64,000 bases of DNA, from positions 372,001 to 436,000 of the forward strand of contig JAZGUH010001235.1 of NCBI GenBank assembly GCA_037893225.1. Reading direction: 5' to 3'. Shown one piece after another: positions 51,895 through 64,000 of this stretch. The position numbers and the translations under genes were made by a program. How positions within the stretch are numbered: position 1 is the stretch's first letter; the number at the start of each line of letters is the position of its first letter. The notes under the pieces were generated by a model that was not told the DNA's origin, searched no databases, and was given only the letters and a program-made list of their open reading frames with translations. The DNA comes from Hippasteria phrygiana (lineage: Eukaryota; Echinodermata; Asteroidea; Valvatida; Goniasteridae).

Positions 51895-54800
51895 TTATGA
51901 ATGAGTAAAGCAAGTCCATACCCCAGGGAATTTGACATGCATGGAGCAATAAATAGAAGGTAACATGTACACAGATGTTGGCCGGGAAAGAAAATAAACA
52001 TTGCGAGGTTTGAATTTTCTCCACAAGTTTTAACTCTAAGAAGCCGCCGATAATTGCAACATGTAGCGCCAGATCTAAGCTATCCATACATGTCAAAATT
52101 ACTGAATTTGGTTGATATTTCATGCAATTATGAATGAGTAAAGCAAGTCCATACCCCAGGGATTTTGACAGGCATGGAGCAATAAATAGGAAGTAATCTG
52201 CACACAGATGGTGGCCAGGAAGAAAATAAACATTGCGAGGTTTGAATTTTCTCCACAAGTGTTAACTCTAAGAAGCCGCCGATAATTGCAACATGTAGCG
52301 CCAGATCTAAGCTATCCATACATGTCAAAATTACTGAATTTGGTTGATATTTCATGCAATTATGAATGAGTAAAGCAAGTCCATACCCCAGGGAATTTGA
52401 CAGACATGGAGCAATAAATAAAAGGTAATCTGCACACAGATGGTGGCCGGGAAGAAAATAAACATTGCGAGGTTTGAATTTTCTCCACAAGTGTTAACTC
52501 TAAGAAGCCGCCGATAATTGCAACATGTAGCGCCAGATCTAAGCTATCCATACATGTCAAAATTACTGAATTTGGTTGCTATTTCATGCAATTATGAATG
52601 AGTAAAGCAAGTCCATACCCCAGGGATTTTGACAGGCATGGAGCAATAAATAGGAGGTAATCTGCACACAGATGGTGGCCAGGAAGAAAATAAACATTGC
52701 GAGGTTTGAATTTTCTCCACAAGTGTTAACTCTAAGAAGCCGCCGATAATTGCAACATGTAGCGCCAGATCTAAGCTATCCATACATGTCAAAATTACTG
52801 AATTTGGTTGATATTTCATGCAATTATGAATGAGCAAAGCAAGTCATACCCCAGGGAATTTGACAGGCATGGAGCAATAAATAGAAGGTAATATGCACAC
52901 AGATGTTGGCCGGAAAGAAAATAAACATTGCGAGGTTTGAATTTTCTCCACAAGTTTTAACTCTAAGAAGCCGCCGATAATTGCAACATGTAGCGCCATA
53001 TCTAAGCTATCCATACATGTCAAAATTACTGAATTTGGTTGATATTTCATGCAATTATGAATGAGTAAAGCAAGTCCATACCCCAGGGAATTTGACAGAC
53101 ATGGAGCAATAAATAAAAGGTAATCTGCACACAGATGGTGGCCGGGAAGAAAATAAACATTGCGAGGTTTGAATTTTCTCCACAAGTGTTAACTCTAAGA
53201 AGCCGCCGATAATTGCAACATGTAGCGCCAGATCTAAGCTATCCATACATGTCAAAATTACTGAATTTGGTTGCTATTTCATGCAATTATGAATGAGTAA
53301 AGCAAGTCCATACCCCAGGGAATTTGACAGACATGGAGCAATAAATAGGAGGTAATCTGCACACAGATGGTGGCCAGGAAGAAAATAAACATTGCGAGGT
53401 TTGAATTTTCTCCACAAGTGTTAACTCTAAGAAGCCGCCGATAATTGCAACATGTAGCGCCAGATCTAAGCTATCCATACATGTCAAAATTACTGAATTT
53501 GGTTGCTATTTCATGCAATTATTAATGAGTAAAGCAAGTCCATACCCCAGGGATTTTGACAGGCATGGAGCAATAAATAGGAGGTAATCTGCACACAGAT
53601 GGTGGCCAGGAAGAAAATAAACATTGCGAGGTTTGAATTTTCTCCACAAGTGTTAACTCTAAGAAGCCGCCGATAATTGCAACATGTAGCGCCAGATCTA
53701 AGCTATCCATACATGTCAAAATTACTGAATTTGGTTGATATTTCATGCAATTATGAATGAGCAAAGCAAGTCATACCCCAGGGAATTTGACAGGCATGGA
53801 GCAATAAATAGAAGGTAATATGCACACAGATGTTGGCCGGAAAGAAAATAAACATTGCGAGGTTTGAATTTTCTCCACAAGTTTTAACTCTAAGAAGCCG
53901 CCGATAATTGCAACATGTAGCGCCATATCTAAGCTATCCATACATGTCAAAATTACTGAATTTGGTTGATATTTCATGCAATTATGAATGAGTAAAGCAA
54001 GTCCATACCCCAGGGAATTTGACAGACATGGAGCAATAAATAAAAGGTAATCTGCACACAGATGGTGGCCGGGAAGAAAATAAACATTGCGAGGTTTGAA
54101 TTTTCTCCACAAGTGTTAACTCTAAGAAGCCGCCGATAATTGCAACATGTAGCGCCAGATCTAAGCTATCCATACATGTCAAAATTACTGAATTTGGTTG
54201 ATATTTCATGCAATTATGAATGAGTAAAGCAAGTCCATACCCCAGGGATTTTGACAGGCATGGAGCAATAAATAGGAGGTAATCTGCACACAGATGGTGG
54301 CCAGGAAGAAAATAAACATTGCGAGGTTTGAATTTTCTCCACAAGTGTTAACTCTAAGAAGCCGCTGATAATTGCAACATGTAGCGCCAGATCTAAGCTA
54401 TCCATACATGTCAAAATTACTGAATTTGGTTGATATTTCATGCAATTATGAATGAGTAAAGCAAGTCCATACCCCAGGGAATTTGACATGCATGGAGCAA
54501 TAAATAGAAGGTAACATGTACACAGATGTTGGCCGGGAAAGAAAATAAACATTGCGAGGTTTGAATTTTCTCCACAAGTTTTAACTCTAAGAAGCCGCCG
54601 ATAATTGCAACATGTAGCGCCAGATCTAAGCTATCCATACATGTCAAAATTACTGAATTTGGTTGATATTTCATGCAATTATGAATGAGTAAAGCAAGTC
54701 CATACCCCAGGGATTTTGACAGGCATGGAGCAATAAATAGGAAGTAATCTGCACACAGATGGTGGCCAGGAAGAAAATAAACATTGCGAGGTTTGAATTT

Positions 54801-57229
54801 TCTCCACAAGTGTTAACTCTAAGAAGCCGCCGATAATTGCAACATGTAGCGCCAGATCTAAGCTATCCATACATGTCAAAATTACTGAATTTGGTTGATA
54901 TTTCATGCAATTATGAATGAGTAAAGCAAGTCCATACCCCAGGGAATTTGACAGACATGGAGCAATAAATAAAAGGTAATCTGCACACAGATGGTGGCCG
55001 GGAAGAAAATAAACATTGCGAGGTTTGAATTTTCTCCACAAGTGTTAACTCTAAGAAGCCGCCGATAATTGCAACATGTAGCGCCAGATCTAAGCTATCC
55101 ATACATGTCAAAATTACTGAATTTGGTTGCTATTTCATGCAATTATGAATGAGTAAAGCAAGTCCATACCCCAGGGATTTTGACAGGCATGGAGCAATAA
55201 ATAGGAGGTAATCTGCACACAGATGGTGGCCAGGAAGAAAATAAATCATTGCGAGGTTTGAATTTTCTCCACAAGTTTTAACTCTAAGAAGCCGCCGATA
55301 ATTGCAACATGTAGCGCCAGATCTAAGCTATCCATACATGTCAAAATTACTGAATTTGGTTGATATTTCATGCAATTATGAATGAGCAAAGCAAGTCATA
55401 CCCCAGGGAATTTGACAGGCATGGAGCAATAAATAGAAGGTAATATGCACACAGATGTTGGCCGGAAAGAAAATAAACATTGCGAGGTTTGAATTTTCTC
55501 CACAAGTTTTAACTCTAAGAAGCCGCCGATAATTGCAACATGTAGCGCCATATCTAAGCTATCAATACATGTCAAAATTACTGAATTTGGTTGATATTTC
55601 ATGCAATTATGAATGAGTAAAGCAAGTCCATACCCCAGGGAATTTGACATGCATGGAGCAATAAATAGAAGGTAACATGTACACAGATGTTGGCCGGGAA
55701 AGAAAATAAACATTGCGAGGTTTGAATTTTCTCCACAAGTTTTAACTCTAAGAAGCCGCCGATAATTGCAACATGTAGCGCCAGATCTAAGCTATCCATA
55801 CATGTCAAAATTACTGAATTTGGTTGATATTTCATGCAATTATGAATGAGTAAAGCAAGTCCATACCCCAGGGATTTTGACAGGCATGGAGCAATAAATA
55901 GGAGGTAATCTGCACACAGATGGTGGCCAGGAAGAAAATAAACATTGCGAGGTTTGAATTTTCTCCACAAGTGTTAACTCTAAGAAGCCGCCGATAATTG
56001 CAACATGTAGCGCCAGATCTAAGCTATCCATACATGTCAAAATTACTGAATTTGGTTGATATTTCATGCAATTATGAATGAGTAAAGCAAGTCCATACCC
56101 CAGGGAATTTGACAGACATGGAGCAATAAATAAAAGGTAATCTGCACACAGATGGTGGCCGGGAAGAAAATAAACATTGCGAGGTTTGAATTTTCTCCAC
56201 AAGTGTTAACTCTAAGAAGCCGCCGATAATTGCAACATGTAGCGCCAGATCTAAGCTATCCATACATGTCAAAATTACTGAATTTGGTTGCTATTTCATG
56301 CAATTATGAATGAGTAAAGCAAGTCCATACCCCAGGGATTTTGACAGGCATGGAGCAATAAATAGGAGGTAATCTGCACACAGATGGTGGCCAGGAAGAA
56401 AATAAACATTGCGAGGTTTGAATTTTCTCCACAAGTGTTAACTCTAAGAAGCCGCCGATAATTGCAACATGTAGCGCCAGATCTAAGCTATCCATACATG
56501 TCAAAATTACTGAATTTGGTTGATATTTCATGCAATTATGAATGAGCAAAGCAAGTCATACCCCAGGGAATTTGACAGGCATGGAGCAATAAATAGAAGG
56601 TAACATGCACACAGATGTTGGCCGGAAAGAAAATAAACATTGCGAGGTTTGAATTTTCTCCACAAGTTTTAACTCTAAGAAGCCGCCGATAATTGCAACA
56701 TGTAGCCCAGATCTAAGCTATCCATACATGTCAAAATTACTGAATTTGGTTGCTATTTCATGCAATTATGAATGAGTAAAGCAAGTCCATACCCCAGGAA
56801 TTTTTAAAAGGCATGGAGCAATAAATAGGAGGTAATCTGCACACAGATGGTGGCCAGGAAGAAAATAAACATTGCGAGGTTTGAATTTTCTCCACAAGTG
56901 TTAACTCTAAGAAGCCGCCGATAATTGCAACATGTAGCGCCAGATCTAAGCTATCCATACATGTCAAAATTACTGAATTTGGTTGATATTTCATGCAATT
57001 ATGAATGAGCAAAGCAAGTCATACCCCAGGGAATTTGACAGGCATGGAGCAATAAATAGAAGGTAATATGCACACAGATGTTGGCCGGAAAGAAAATAAA
57101 CATTGCGAGGTTTGAATTTTCTCCACAAGTTTTAACTCTAAGAAGCCGCCGATAATTGCAACATGTAGCGCCATATCTAAGCTATCAATACATGTCAAAA
57201 TTACTGAATTTGGTTGATATTTCATGCAA
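51895..57229. repeat. 5,335 bp tandem unit, copy 2 (23 monomers)
   Basis: Repeats copy 1 monomer for monomer, with markers at 53523 (ttaatgag), 54366 (ccgctgata), 55246 (inserted T) and 55564 (ctatcaata). I saw no difference between the copies. Identity extends past the unit, roughly 46518-52186 against 51853-57521, and stops at an E/A difference plus a T insertion near 57522. This is the longest apparently perfect duplication in the window. Confidence 0.95.
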
Positions 57230-60200
57230 TTATGAATGAGTAAAGCAAGTCCATACCCCAGGGAATTTGACATGCATGGAGCAATAAATAGAAGGTAACA
57301 TGTACACAGATGTTGGCCGGGAAAGAAAATAAACATTGCGAGGTTTGAATTTTCTCCACAAGTTTTAACTCTAAGAAGCCGCCGATAATTGCAACATGTA
57401 GCGCCAGATCTAAGCTATCCATACATGTCAAAATTACTGAATTTGGTTGATATTTCATGCAATTATGAATGAGTAAAGCAAGTCCATACCCCAGGGATTT
57501 TGACAGGCATGGAGCAATAAATTAGGAGGTAATCTGCACACAGATGGTGGCCAGGAAGAAAATAAACATTGCGAGGTTTGAATTTTCTCCACAAGTGTTA
57601 ACTCTAAGAAGCCGCCGATAATTGCAACATGTAGCGCCAGATCTAAGCTATCCATACATGTCAAAATTACTGAATTTTGTTGATATTTCATGCAATTATG
57701 AATGAGTAAAGCAAGTCCATACCCCAGGGAATTTGACAGACATGGAGCAATAAATAAAAGGTAATCTGCACACAGATGGTGGCCGGGAAGAAAATAAACA
57801 TTGCGAGGTTTGAATTTTCTCCACAAGTGTTAACTCTAAGAAGCCGCCGATAATTGCAACATGTAGCGCCAGATCTAAGCTATCCATACATGTCAAAATT
57901 ACTGAATTTGGTTGCTATTTCATGCAATTATGAATGAGTAAAGCAAGTCCATACCCCAGGGATTTTGACAGGCATGGAGCAATAAATAGGAGGTAATCTG
58001 CACACAGATGGTGGCCAGGAAGAAAATAAACATTGCGAGGTTTGAATTTTCTCCACAAGTGTTAACTCTAAGAAGCCGCCGATAATTGCAACATGTAGCG
58101 CCAGATCTAAACTATCCATACATGTCAAAATTACTGAATTTGGTTGATATTTCATGCAATTATGAATGAGCAAAGCAAGTCATACCCCAGGGAATTTGAC
58201 AGGCATGGAGCAATAAATAGAAGGTAACATGCACACAGATGTTGGCCGGAAAGAAAATAAACATTGCGAGGTTTGAATTTTCTCCACAAGTTTTAACTCT
58301 AAGAAGCCGCCGATAATTGGAACATGTAGCGCCATATCTAAGCTATCCATACATGTCAAAATTACTGAATTTGGTTGATATTTCATGCAATTATGAATGA
58401 GTAAAGCAAGTCCATACCCCAGGGAATTTGACAGACATGGAGCAATAAATAAAAGGTAATCTGCACACAGATGGTGGCCGGGAAGAAAATAAACATTGCG
58501 AGGTTTGAATTTTCTCCACAAGTGTTAACTCTAAGAAGCCGCCGATAATTGCAACATGTAGCGCCAGATCTAAGCTATCCATACATGTCAAAATTACTGA
58601 ATTTGGTTGCTATTTCATGCAATTATGAATGAGTAAAGCAAGTCCATACCCCAGGGATTTTGACAGGCATGGAGCAATAAATAGGAGGTAATCTGCACAC
58701 AGATGGTGGCCAGGAAGAAAATAAACATTGCGAGGTTTGAATTTTCTCCACAAGTGTTAACTCTAAGAAGCCGCCGATAATTGCAACATGTAGCGCCAGA
58801 TCTAAGCTATCCATACATGTCAAAATTACTGAATTTGGTTGATATTTCATGCAATTATGAATGAGCAAAGCAAGTCATACCCCAGGGAATTTGACAGGCA
58901 TGGAGCAATAAATAGAAGGTAATATGCACACAGATGTTGGCCGGAAAGAAAATAAACATTGCGAGGTTTGAATTTTCTCCACAAGTTTTAACTCTAAGAA
59001 GCCGCCGATAATTGCAACATGTAGCGCCATATCTAAGCTATCCATACATGTCAAAATTACTGAATTTGGTTGATATTTCATGCAATTATGAATGAGTAAA
59101 GCAAGTCCATACCCCAGGGAATTTGACAGACATGGAGCAATAAATAAAAGGTAATCTGCACACAGATGGTGGCCGGGAAGAAAATAAACATTGCGAGGTT
59201 TGAATTTTCTCCACAAGTGTTAACTCTAAGAAGCCGCCGATAATTGCAACATGTAGCGCCAGATCTAAGCTATCCATACATGTCAAAATTACTGAATTTG
59301 GTTGCTATTTCATGCAATTATGAATGAGTAAAGCAAGTCCATACCCCAGGGAATTTGACAGACATGGAGCAATAAATAGGAGGTAATCTGCACACAGATG
59401 GTGGCCAGGAAGAAAATAAACATTGCGAGGTTTGAATTTTCTCCACAAGTGTTAACTCTAAGAAGCCGCCGATAATTGCAACATGTAGCGCCAGATCTAA
59501 GCTATCCATACATGTCAAAATTACTGAATTTGGTTGCTATTTCATGCAATTATGAATGAGTAAAGCAAGTCCATACCCCAGGGATTTTGACAGGCATGGA
59601 GCAATAAATAGGAGGTAATCTGCACACAGATGGTGGCCAGGAAGAAAATAAACATTGCGAGGTTTGAATTTTCTCCACAAGTGTTAACTCTAAGAAGCCG
59701 CCGATAATTGCAACATGTAGCGCCAGATCTAAGCTATCCATACATGTCAAAATTACTGAATTTGGTTGATATTTCATGCAATTATGAATGAGCAAAGCAA
59801 GTCATACCCCAGGGAATTTGACAGGCATGGAGCAATAAATAGAAGGTAATATGCACACAGATGTTGGCCGGAAAGAAAATAAACATTGCGAGGTTTGAAT
59901 TTTCTCCACAAGTTTTAACTCTAAGAAGCCGCCGATAATTGCAACATGTAGCGCCATATCTAAGCTATCCATACATGTCAAAATTACTGAATTTGGTTGA
60001 TATTTCATGCAATTATGAATGAGTAAAGCAAGTCCATACCCCAGGGAATTTGACAGACATGGAGCAATAAATAAAAGGTAATCTGCACACAGATGGTGGC
60101 CGGGAAGAAAATAAACATTGCGAGGTTTGAATTTTCTCCACAAGTGTTAACTCTAAGAAGCCGCCGATAATTGCAACATGTAGCGCCAGATCTAAGCTAT

Positions 60201-63200
60201 CCATACATGTCAAAATTACTGAATTTGGTTGATATTTCATGCAATTATGAATGAGTAAAGCAAGTCCATACCCCAGGGATTTTGACAGGCATGGAGCAAT
60301 AAATAGGAGGTAATCTGCACACAGATGGTGGCCAGGAAGAAAATAAACATTGCGAGGTTTGAATTTTCTCCACAAGTGTTAACTCTAAGAAGCCGCTGAT
60401 AATTGCAACATGTAGCGCCAGATCTAAGCTATCCATACATGTCAAAATTACTGAATTTGGTTGATATTTCATGCAATTATGAATGAGTAAAGCAAGTCCA
60501 TACCCCAGGGAATTTGACATGCATGGAGCAATAAATAGAAGGTAACATGTACACAGATGTTGGCCGGGAAAGAAAATAAACATTGCGAGGTTTGAATTTT
60601 CTCCACAAGTTTTAACTCTAAGAAGCCGCCGATAATTGCAACATGTAGCGCCAGATCTAAGCTATCCATACATGTCAAAATTACTGAATTTGGTTGATAT
60701 TTCATGCAATTATGAATGAGTAAAGCAAGTCCATACCCCAGGGATTTTGACAGGCATGGAGCAATAAATAGGAAGTAATCTGCACACAGATGGTGGCCAG
60801 GAAGAAAATAAACATTGCGAGGTTTGAATTTTCTCCACAAGTGTTAACTCTAAGAAGCCGCCGATAATTGCAACATGTAGCGCCAGATCTAAGCTATCCA
60901 TACATGTCAAAATTACTGAATTTGGTTGATATTTCATGCAATTATGAATGAGTAAAGCAAGTCCATACCCCAGGGAATTTGACAGACATGGAGCAATAAA
61001 TAAAAGGTAATCTGCACACAGATGGTGGCCGGGAAGAAAATAAACATTGCGAGGTTTGAATTTTCTCCACAAGTGTTAACTCTAAGAAGCCGCCGATAAT
61101 TGCAACATGTAGCGCCAGATCTAAGCTATCCATACATGTCAAAATTACTGAATTTGGTTGCTATTTCATGCAATTATGAATGAGTAAAGCAAGTCCATAC
61201 CCCAGGGAATTTGACAGACATGGAGCAATAAATAAAAGGTAATCTGCACACAGATGGTGGCCGGGAAGAAAATAAACATTGCGAGGTTTGAATTTTCTCC
61301 ACAAGTGTTAACTCTAAGAAGCCGCCGATAATTGCAACATGTAGCGCCAGATCTAAGCTATCCATACATGTCAAAATTACTGAATTTGGTTGCTATTTCA
61401 TGCAATTATGAATGAGTAAAGCAAGTCCATACCCCAGGGATTTTGACAGGCATGGAGCAATAAATAGGAGGTAATCTGCACACAGATGGTGGCCAGGAAG
61501 AAAATAAACATTGCGAGGTTTGAATTTTCTCCACAAGTGTTAACTCTAAGAAGCCGCCGATAATTGCAACATGTAGCGCCAGATCTAAACTATCCATACA
61601 TGTCAAAATTACTGAATTTGGTTGATATTTCATGCAATTATGAATGAGCAAAGCAAGTCATACCCCAGGGAATTTGACAGGCATGGAGCAATAAATAGAA
61701 GGTAACATGCACACAGATGTTGGCCGGAAAGAAAATAAACATTGCGAGGTTTGAATTTTCTCCACAAGTTTTAACTCTAAGAAGCCGCCGATAATTGCAA
61801 CATGTAGCGCCATATCTAAGCTATCCATACATGTCAAAATTACTGAATTTGGTTGATATTTCATGCAATTATGAATGAGTAAAGCAAGTCCATACCCCAG
61901 GGAATTTGACAGACATGGAGCAATAAATAAAAGGTAATCTGCACACAGATGGTGGCCGGGAAGAAAATAAACATTGCGAGGTTTGAATTTTCTCCACAAG
62001 TGTTAACTCTAAGAAGCCGCCGATAATTGCAACATGTAGCGCCAGATCTAAGCTATCCATACATGTCAAAATTACTGAATTTGGTTGCTATTTCATGCAA
62101 TTATGAATGAGTAAAGCAAGTCCATACCCCAGGGAATTTGACAGACATGGAGCAATAAATAGGAGGTAATCTGCACACAGATGGTGGCCAGGAAGAAAAT
62201 AAACATTGCGAGGTTTGAATTTTCTCCACAAGTGTTAACTCTAAGAAGCCGCCGATAATTGCAACATGTAGCGCCAGATCTAAGCTATCCATACATGTCA
62301 AAATTACTGAATTTGGTTGCTATTTCATGCAATTATGAATGAGTAAAGCAAGTCCATACCCCAGGGATTTTGACAGGCATGGAGCAATAAATAGGAGGTA
62401 ATCTGCACACAGATGGTGGCCAGGAAGAAAATAAACATTGCGAGGTTTGAATTTTCTCCACAAGTGTTAACTCTAAGAAGCCGCCGATAATTGCAACATG
62501 TAGCGCCAGATCTAAGCTATCCATACATGTCAAAATTACTGAATTTGGTTGATATTTCATGCAATTATGAATGAGCAAAGCAAGTCATACCCCAGGGAAT
62601 TTGACAGGCATGGAGCAATAAATAGAAGGTAATATGCACACAGATGTTGGCCGGAAAGAAAATAAACATTGCGAGGTTTGAATTTTCTCCACAAGTTTTA
62701 ACTCTAAGAAGCCGCCGATAATTGCAACATGTAGCGCCATATCTAAGCTATCCATACATGTCAAAATTACTGAATTTGGTTGATATTTCATGCAATTATG
62801 AATGAGTAAAGCAAGTCCATACCCCAGGGAATTTGACAGACATGGAGCAATAAATAAAAGGTAATCTGCACACAGATGGTGGCCGGGAAGAAAATAAACA
62901 TTGCGAGGTTTGAATTTTCTCCACAAGTGTTAACTCTAAGAAGCCGCCGATAATTGCAACATGTAGCGCCAGATCTAAGCTATCCATACATGTCAAAATT
63001 ACTGAATTTGGTTGATATTTCATGCAATTATGAATGAGTAAAGCAAGTCCATACCCCAGGGATTTTGACAGGCATGGAGCAATAAATAGGAGGTAATCTG
63101 CACACAGATGGTGGCCAGGAAGAAAATAAACATTGCGAGGTTTGAATTTTCTCCACAAGTGTTAACTCTAAGAAGCCGCTGATAATTGCAACATGTAGCG

Positions 63201-64000
63201 CCAGATCTAAGCTATCCATACATGTCAAAATTACTGAATTTGGTTGATATTTCATGCAATTATGAATGAGTAAAGCAAGTCCATACCCCAGGGAATTTGA
63301 CATGCATGGAGCAATAAATAGAAGGTAACATGTACACAGATGTTGGCCGGGAAAGAAAATAAACATTGCGAGGTTTGAATTTTCTCCACAAGTTTTAACT
63401 CTAAGAAGCCGCCGATAATTGCAACATGTAGCGCCAGATCTAAGCTATCCATACATGTCAAAATTACTGAATTTGGTTGATATTTCATGCAATTATGAAT
63501 GAGTAAAGCAAGTCCATACCCCAGGGATTTTGACAGGCATGGAGCAATAAATAGGAAGTAATCTGCACACAGATGGTGGCCAGGAAGAAAATAAACATTG
63601 CGAGGTTTGAATTTTCTCCACAAGTGTTAACTCTAAGAAGCCGCCGATAATTGCAACATGTAGCGCCAGATCTAAGCTATCCATACATGTCAAAATTACT
63701 GAATTTGGTTGATATTTCATGCAATTATGAATGAGTAAAGCAAGTCCATACCCCAGGGAATTTGACAGACATGGAGCAATAAATAAAAGGTAATCTGCAC
63801 ACAGATGGTGGCCGGGAAGAAAATAAACATTGCGAGGTTTGAATTTTCTCCACAAGTGTTAACTCTAAGAAGCCGCCGATAATTGCAACATGTAGCGCCA
63901 GATCTAAGCTATCCATACATGTCAAAATTACTGAATTTGGTTGCTATTTCATGCAATTATGAATGAGTAAAGCAAGTCCATACCCCAGGGATTTTGACAG
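57230..64000. repeat. Right-end HOR segment with two 9-mer blocks
   Basis: Order: D 57230, A with inserted T 57463, B2 57696, A 57928, C 58160, B2 58391, A 58623, C 58855, then B2, G, A, C, B1, A*, D, E, B2 (59086-61173), B2 61174, A 61406, C 61638, then B2, G, A, C, B1, A*, D, E, B2 (61869-63956), and partial A. The two 9-mers are 2,783 bp apart. A separate B2-A-C-B2 match, marked by taaactatcc at 58111/61589, lies at 3,478 bp, so the region is a mosaic of two duplications. Confidence 0.92.
57463..57695. repeat. A monomer with inserted T (aaattaggagg) and gaattttgttg
   Basis: A type with one inserted T near 57522 and a G-to-T at 57678. It marks the right edge of the 5,335 bp duplication: the matching unit of copy 1 (52128) is E without the insertion. 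No twin. Confidence 0.9.

Larger units (their letters stand above)
1..64000. repeat. ~232 bp satellite DNA, continuous higher-order tandem array
   Basis: The same ~232 bp unit repeats head to tail from the first to the last base, always in one orientation, with no other DNA between copies. I count 275 full monomers and two partial ones. Unit length is 232 bp for most, 231 for class C, 233 for class D, with a few 230 or 233 bp outliers; the summed lengths match the window exactly. Subfamilies differ at roughly 15-20 fixed positions and, within a subfamily, copies are nearly identical. No gene or RNA gene is present. Satellites with this organisation are known from eukaryotic centromeric and heterochromatic regions; that this one is centromeric is an inference. 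The lineage cannot be read from the sequence. Confidence 0.98.

Noticed and set aside
46518..57521. Calling the perfect duplication definitely an assembly error
   Set aside because: Identity alone cannot separate a recent unequal exchange from misassembly; no read evidence is available here, so it is left as an observation to check.
1..64000. CRISPR array
   Set aside because: The repeated unit is ~232 bp with no alternation of short repeats and unique spacers; every base is repeated.
1..64000. Ribosomal DNA, telomeric or histone-type tandem genes
   Set aside because: No rRNA-like, telomere-like or histone-coding sequence is visible, and the unit is far too short for gene repeats.
1..64000. 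Naming the host species or a known satellite family
   Set aside because: No unique sequence, gene or diagnostic element is present, and I do not recognise the monomer with certainty.

Overview
The whole 64 kb window is one uninterrupted head-to-tail tandem array of a satellite DNA with a ~232 bp monomer. I partitioned it by eye into 275 complete monomers plus a partial monomer at each end (1-174 and 63957-64000). The bookkeeping closes exactly: 275 x 232 bp, corrected for every indel class I could see, gives the 63,782 bp between base 175 and base 63956. No gene, RNA gene, transposon, CRISPR array, microsatellite tract or non-satellite spacer interrupts it, and no monomer is inverted. The monomer at 175-406 has 92 G+C in 232 bases (about 40%).

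Monomers fall into a few subfamilies set by linked diagnostic bases. Offsets count from the 'tta' of caattatgaat as 1. A (gattttgacaggc, taggagg, ccagg) and B (gaatttgacagac, taaaagg, ccggg) are the two commonest. B1 ends ggttgat, B2 ends ggttgct, and B3 has gcccgg plus ggttgct. C (gagcaaag, one C deleted at offset ~22, gaaggtaatatgc, gatgttgg, gttttaac, ccatatct) is usually 231 bp. D (gacatgcatgg, taacatgtacac, gggaaag, gttttaac) is 233 bp. E is A with ggaag for ggagg. F and G look like B-head/A-tail recombinants, and F also carries cacatatgg. Further one-off hybrids exist.

The subfamilies are not shuffled at random; they form higher-order repeats (HORs). Layout: 1-3422 left flank; 3423-9685 and 11772-18034, two near-identical 27-monomer blocks 8,349 bp apart; 17572-23135, a 24-monomer stretch that recurs in the same order at 42156-47719; 23600-28471, a 9-mer block duplicated at 2,784 bp; 28472-39373, mixed dimer/trimer expansions; 39374-46559, a 12-mer HOR of 2,782 bp plus 927 bp C-B-A-F tetramers; 46560-57229, two apparently identical 5,335 bp tandem units; 57230-64000, two more 9-mer blocks 2,783 bp apart.

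A homogeneous, multi-level HOR satellite of this size is a eukaryotic feature of the kind seen in centromeric, pericentromeric or other heterochromatic blocks. Nothing in the window identifies the lineage, and I do not recognise this monomer as a named satellite. The many 66-197 codon minus-strand open frames are by-products of the repeat and not genes. The interest lies in the HOR architecture: nested duplications at several scales, mapped recombinant monomers, and strict neighbour rules among subfamilies.
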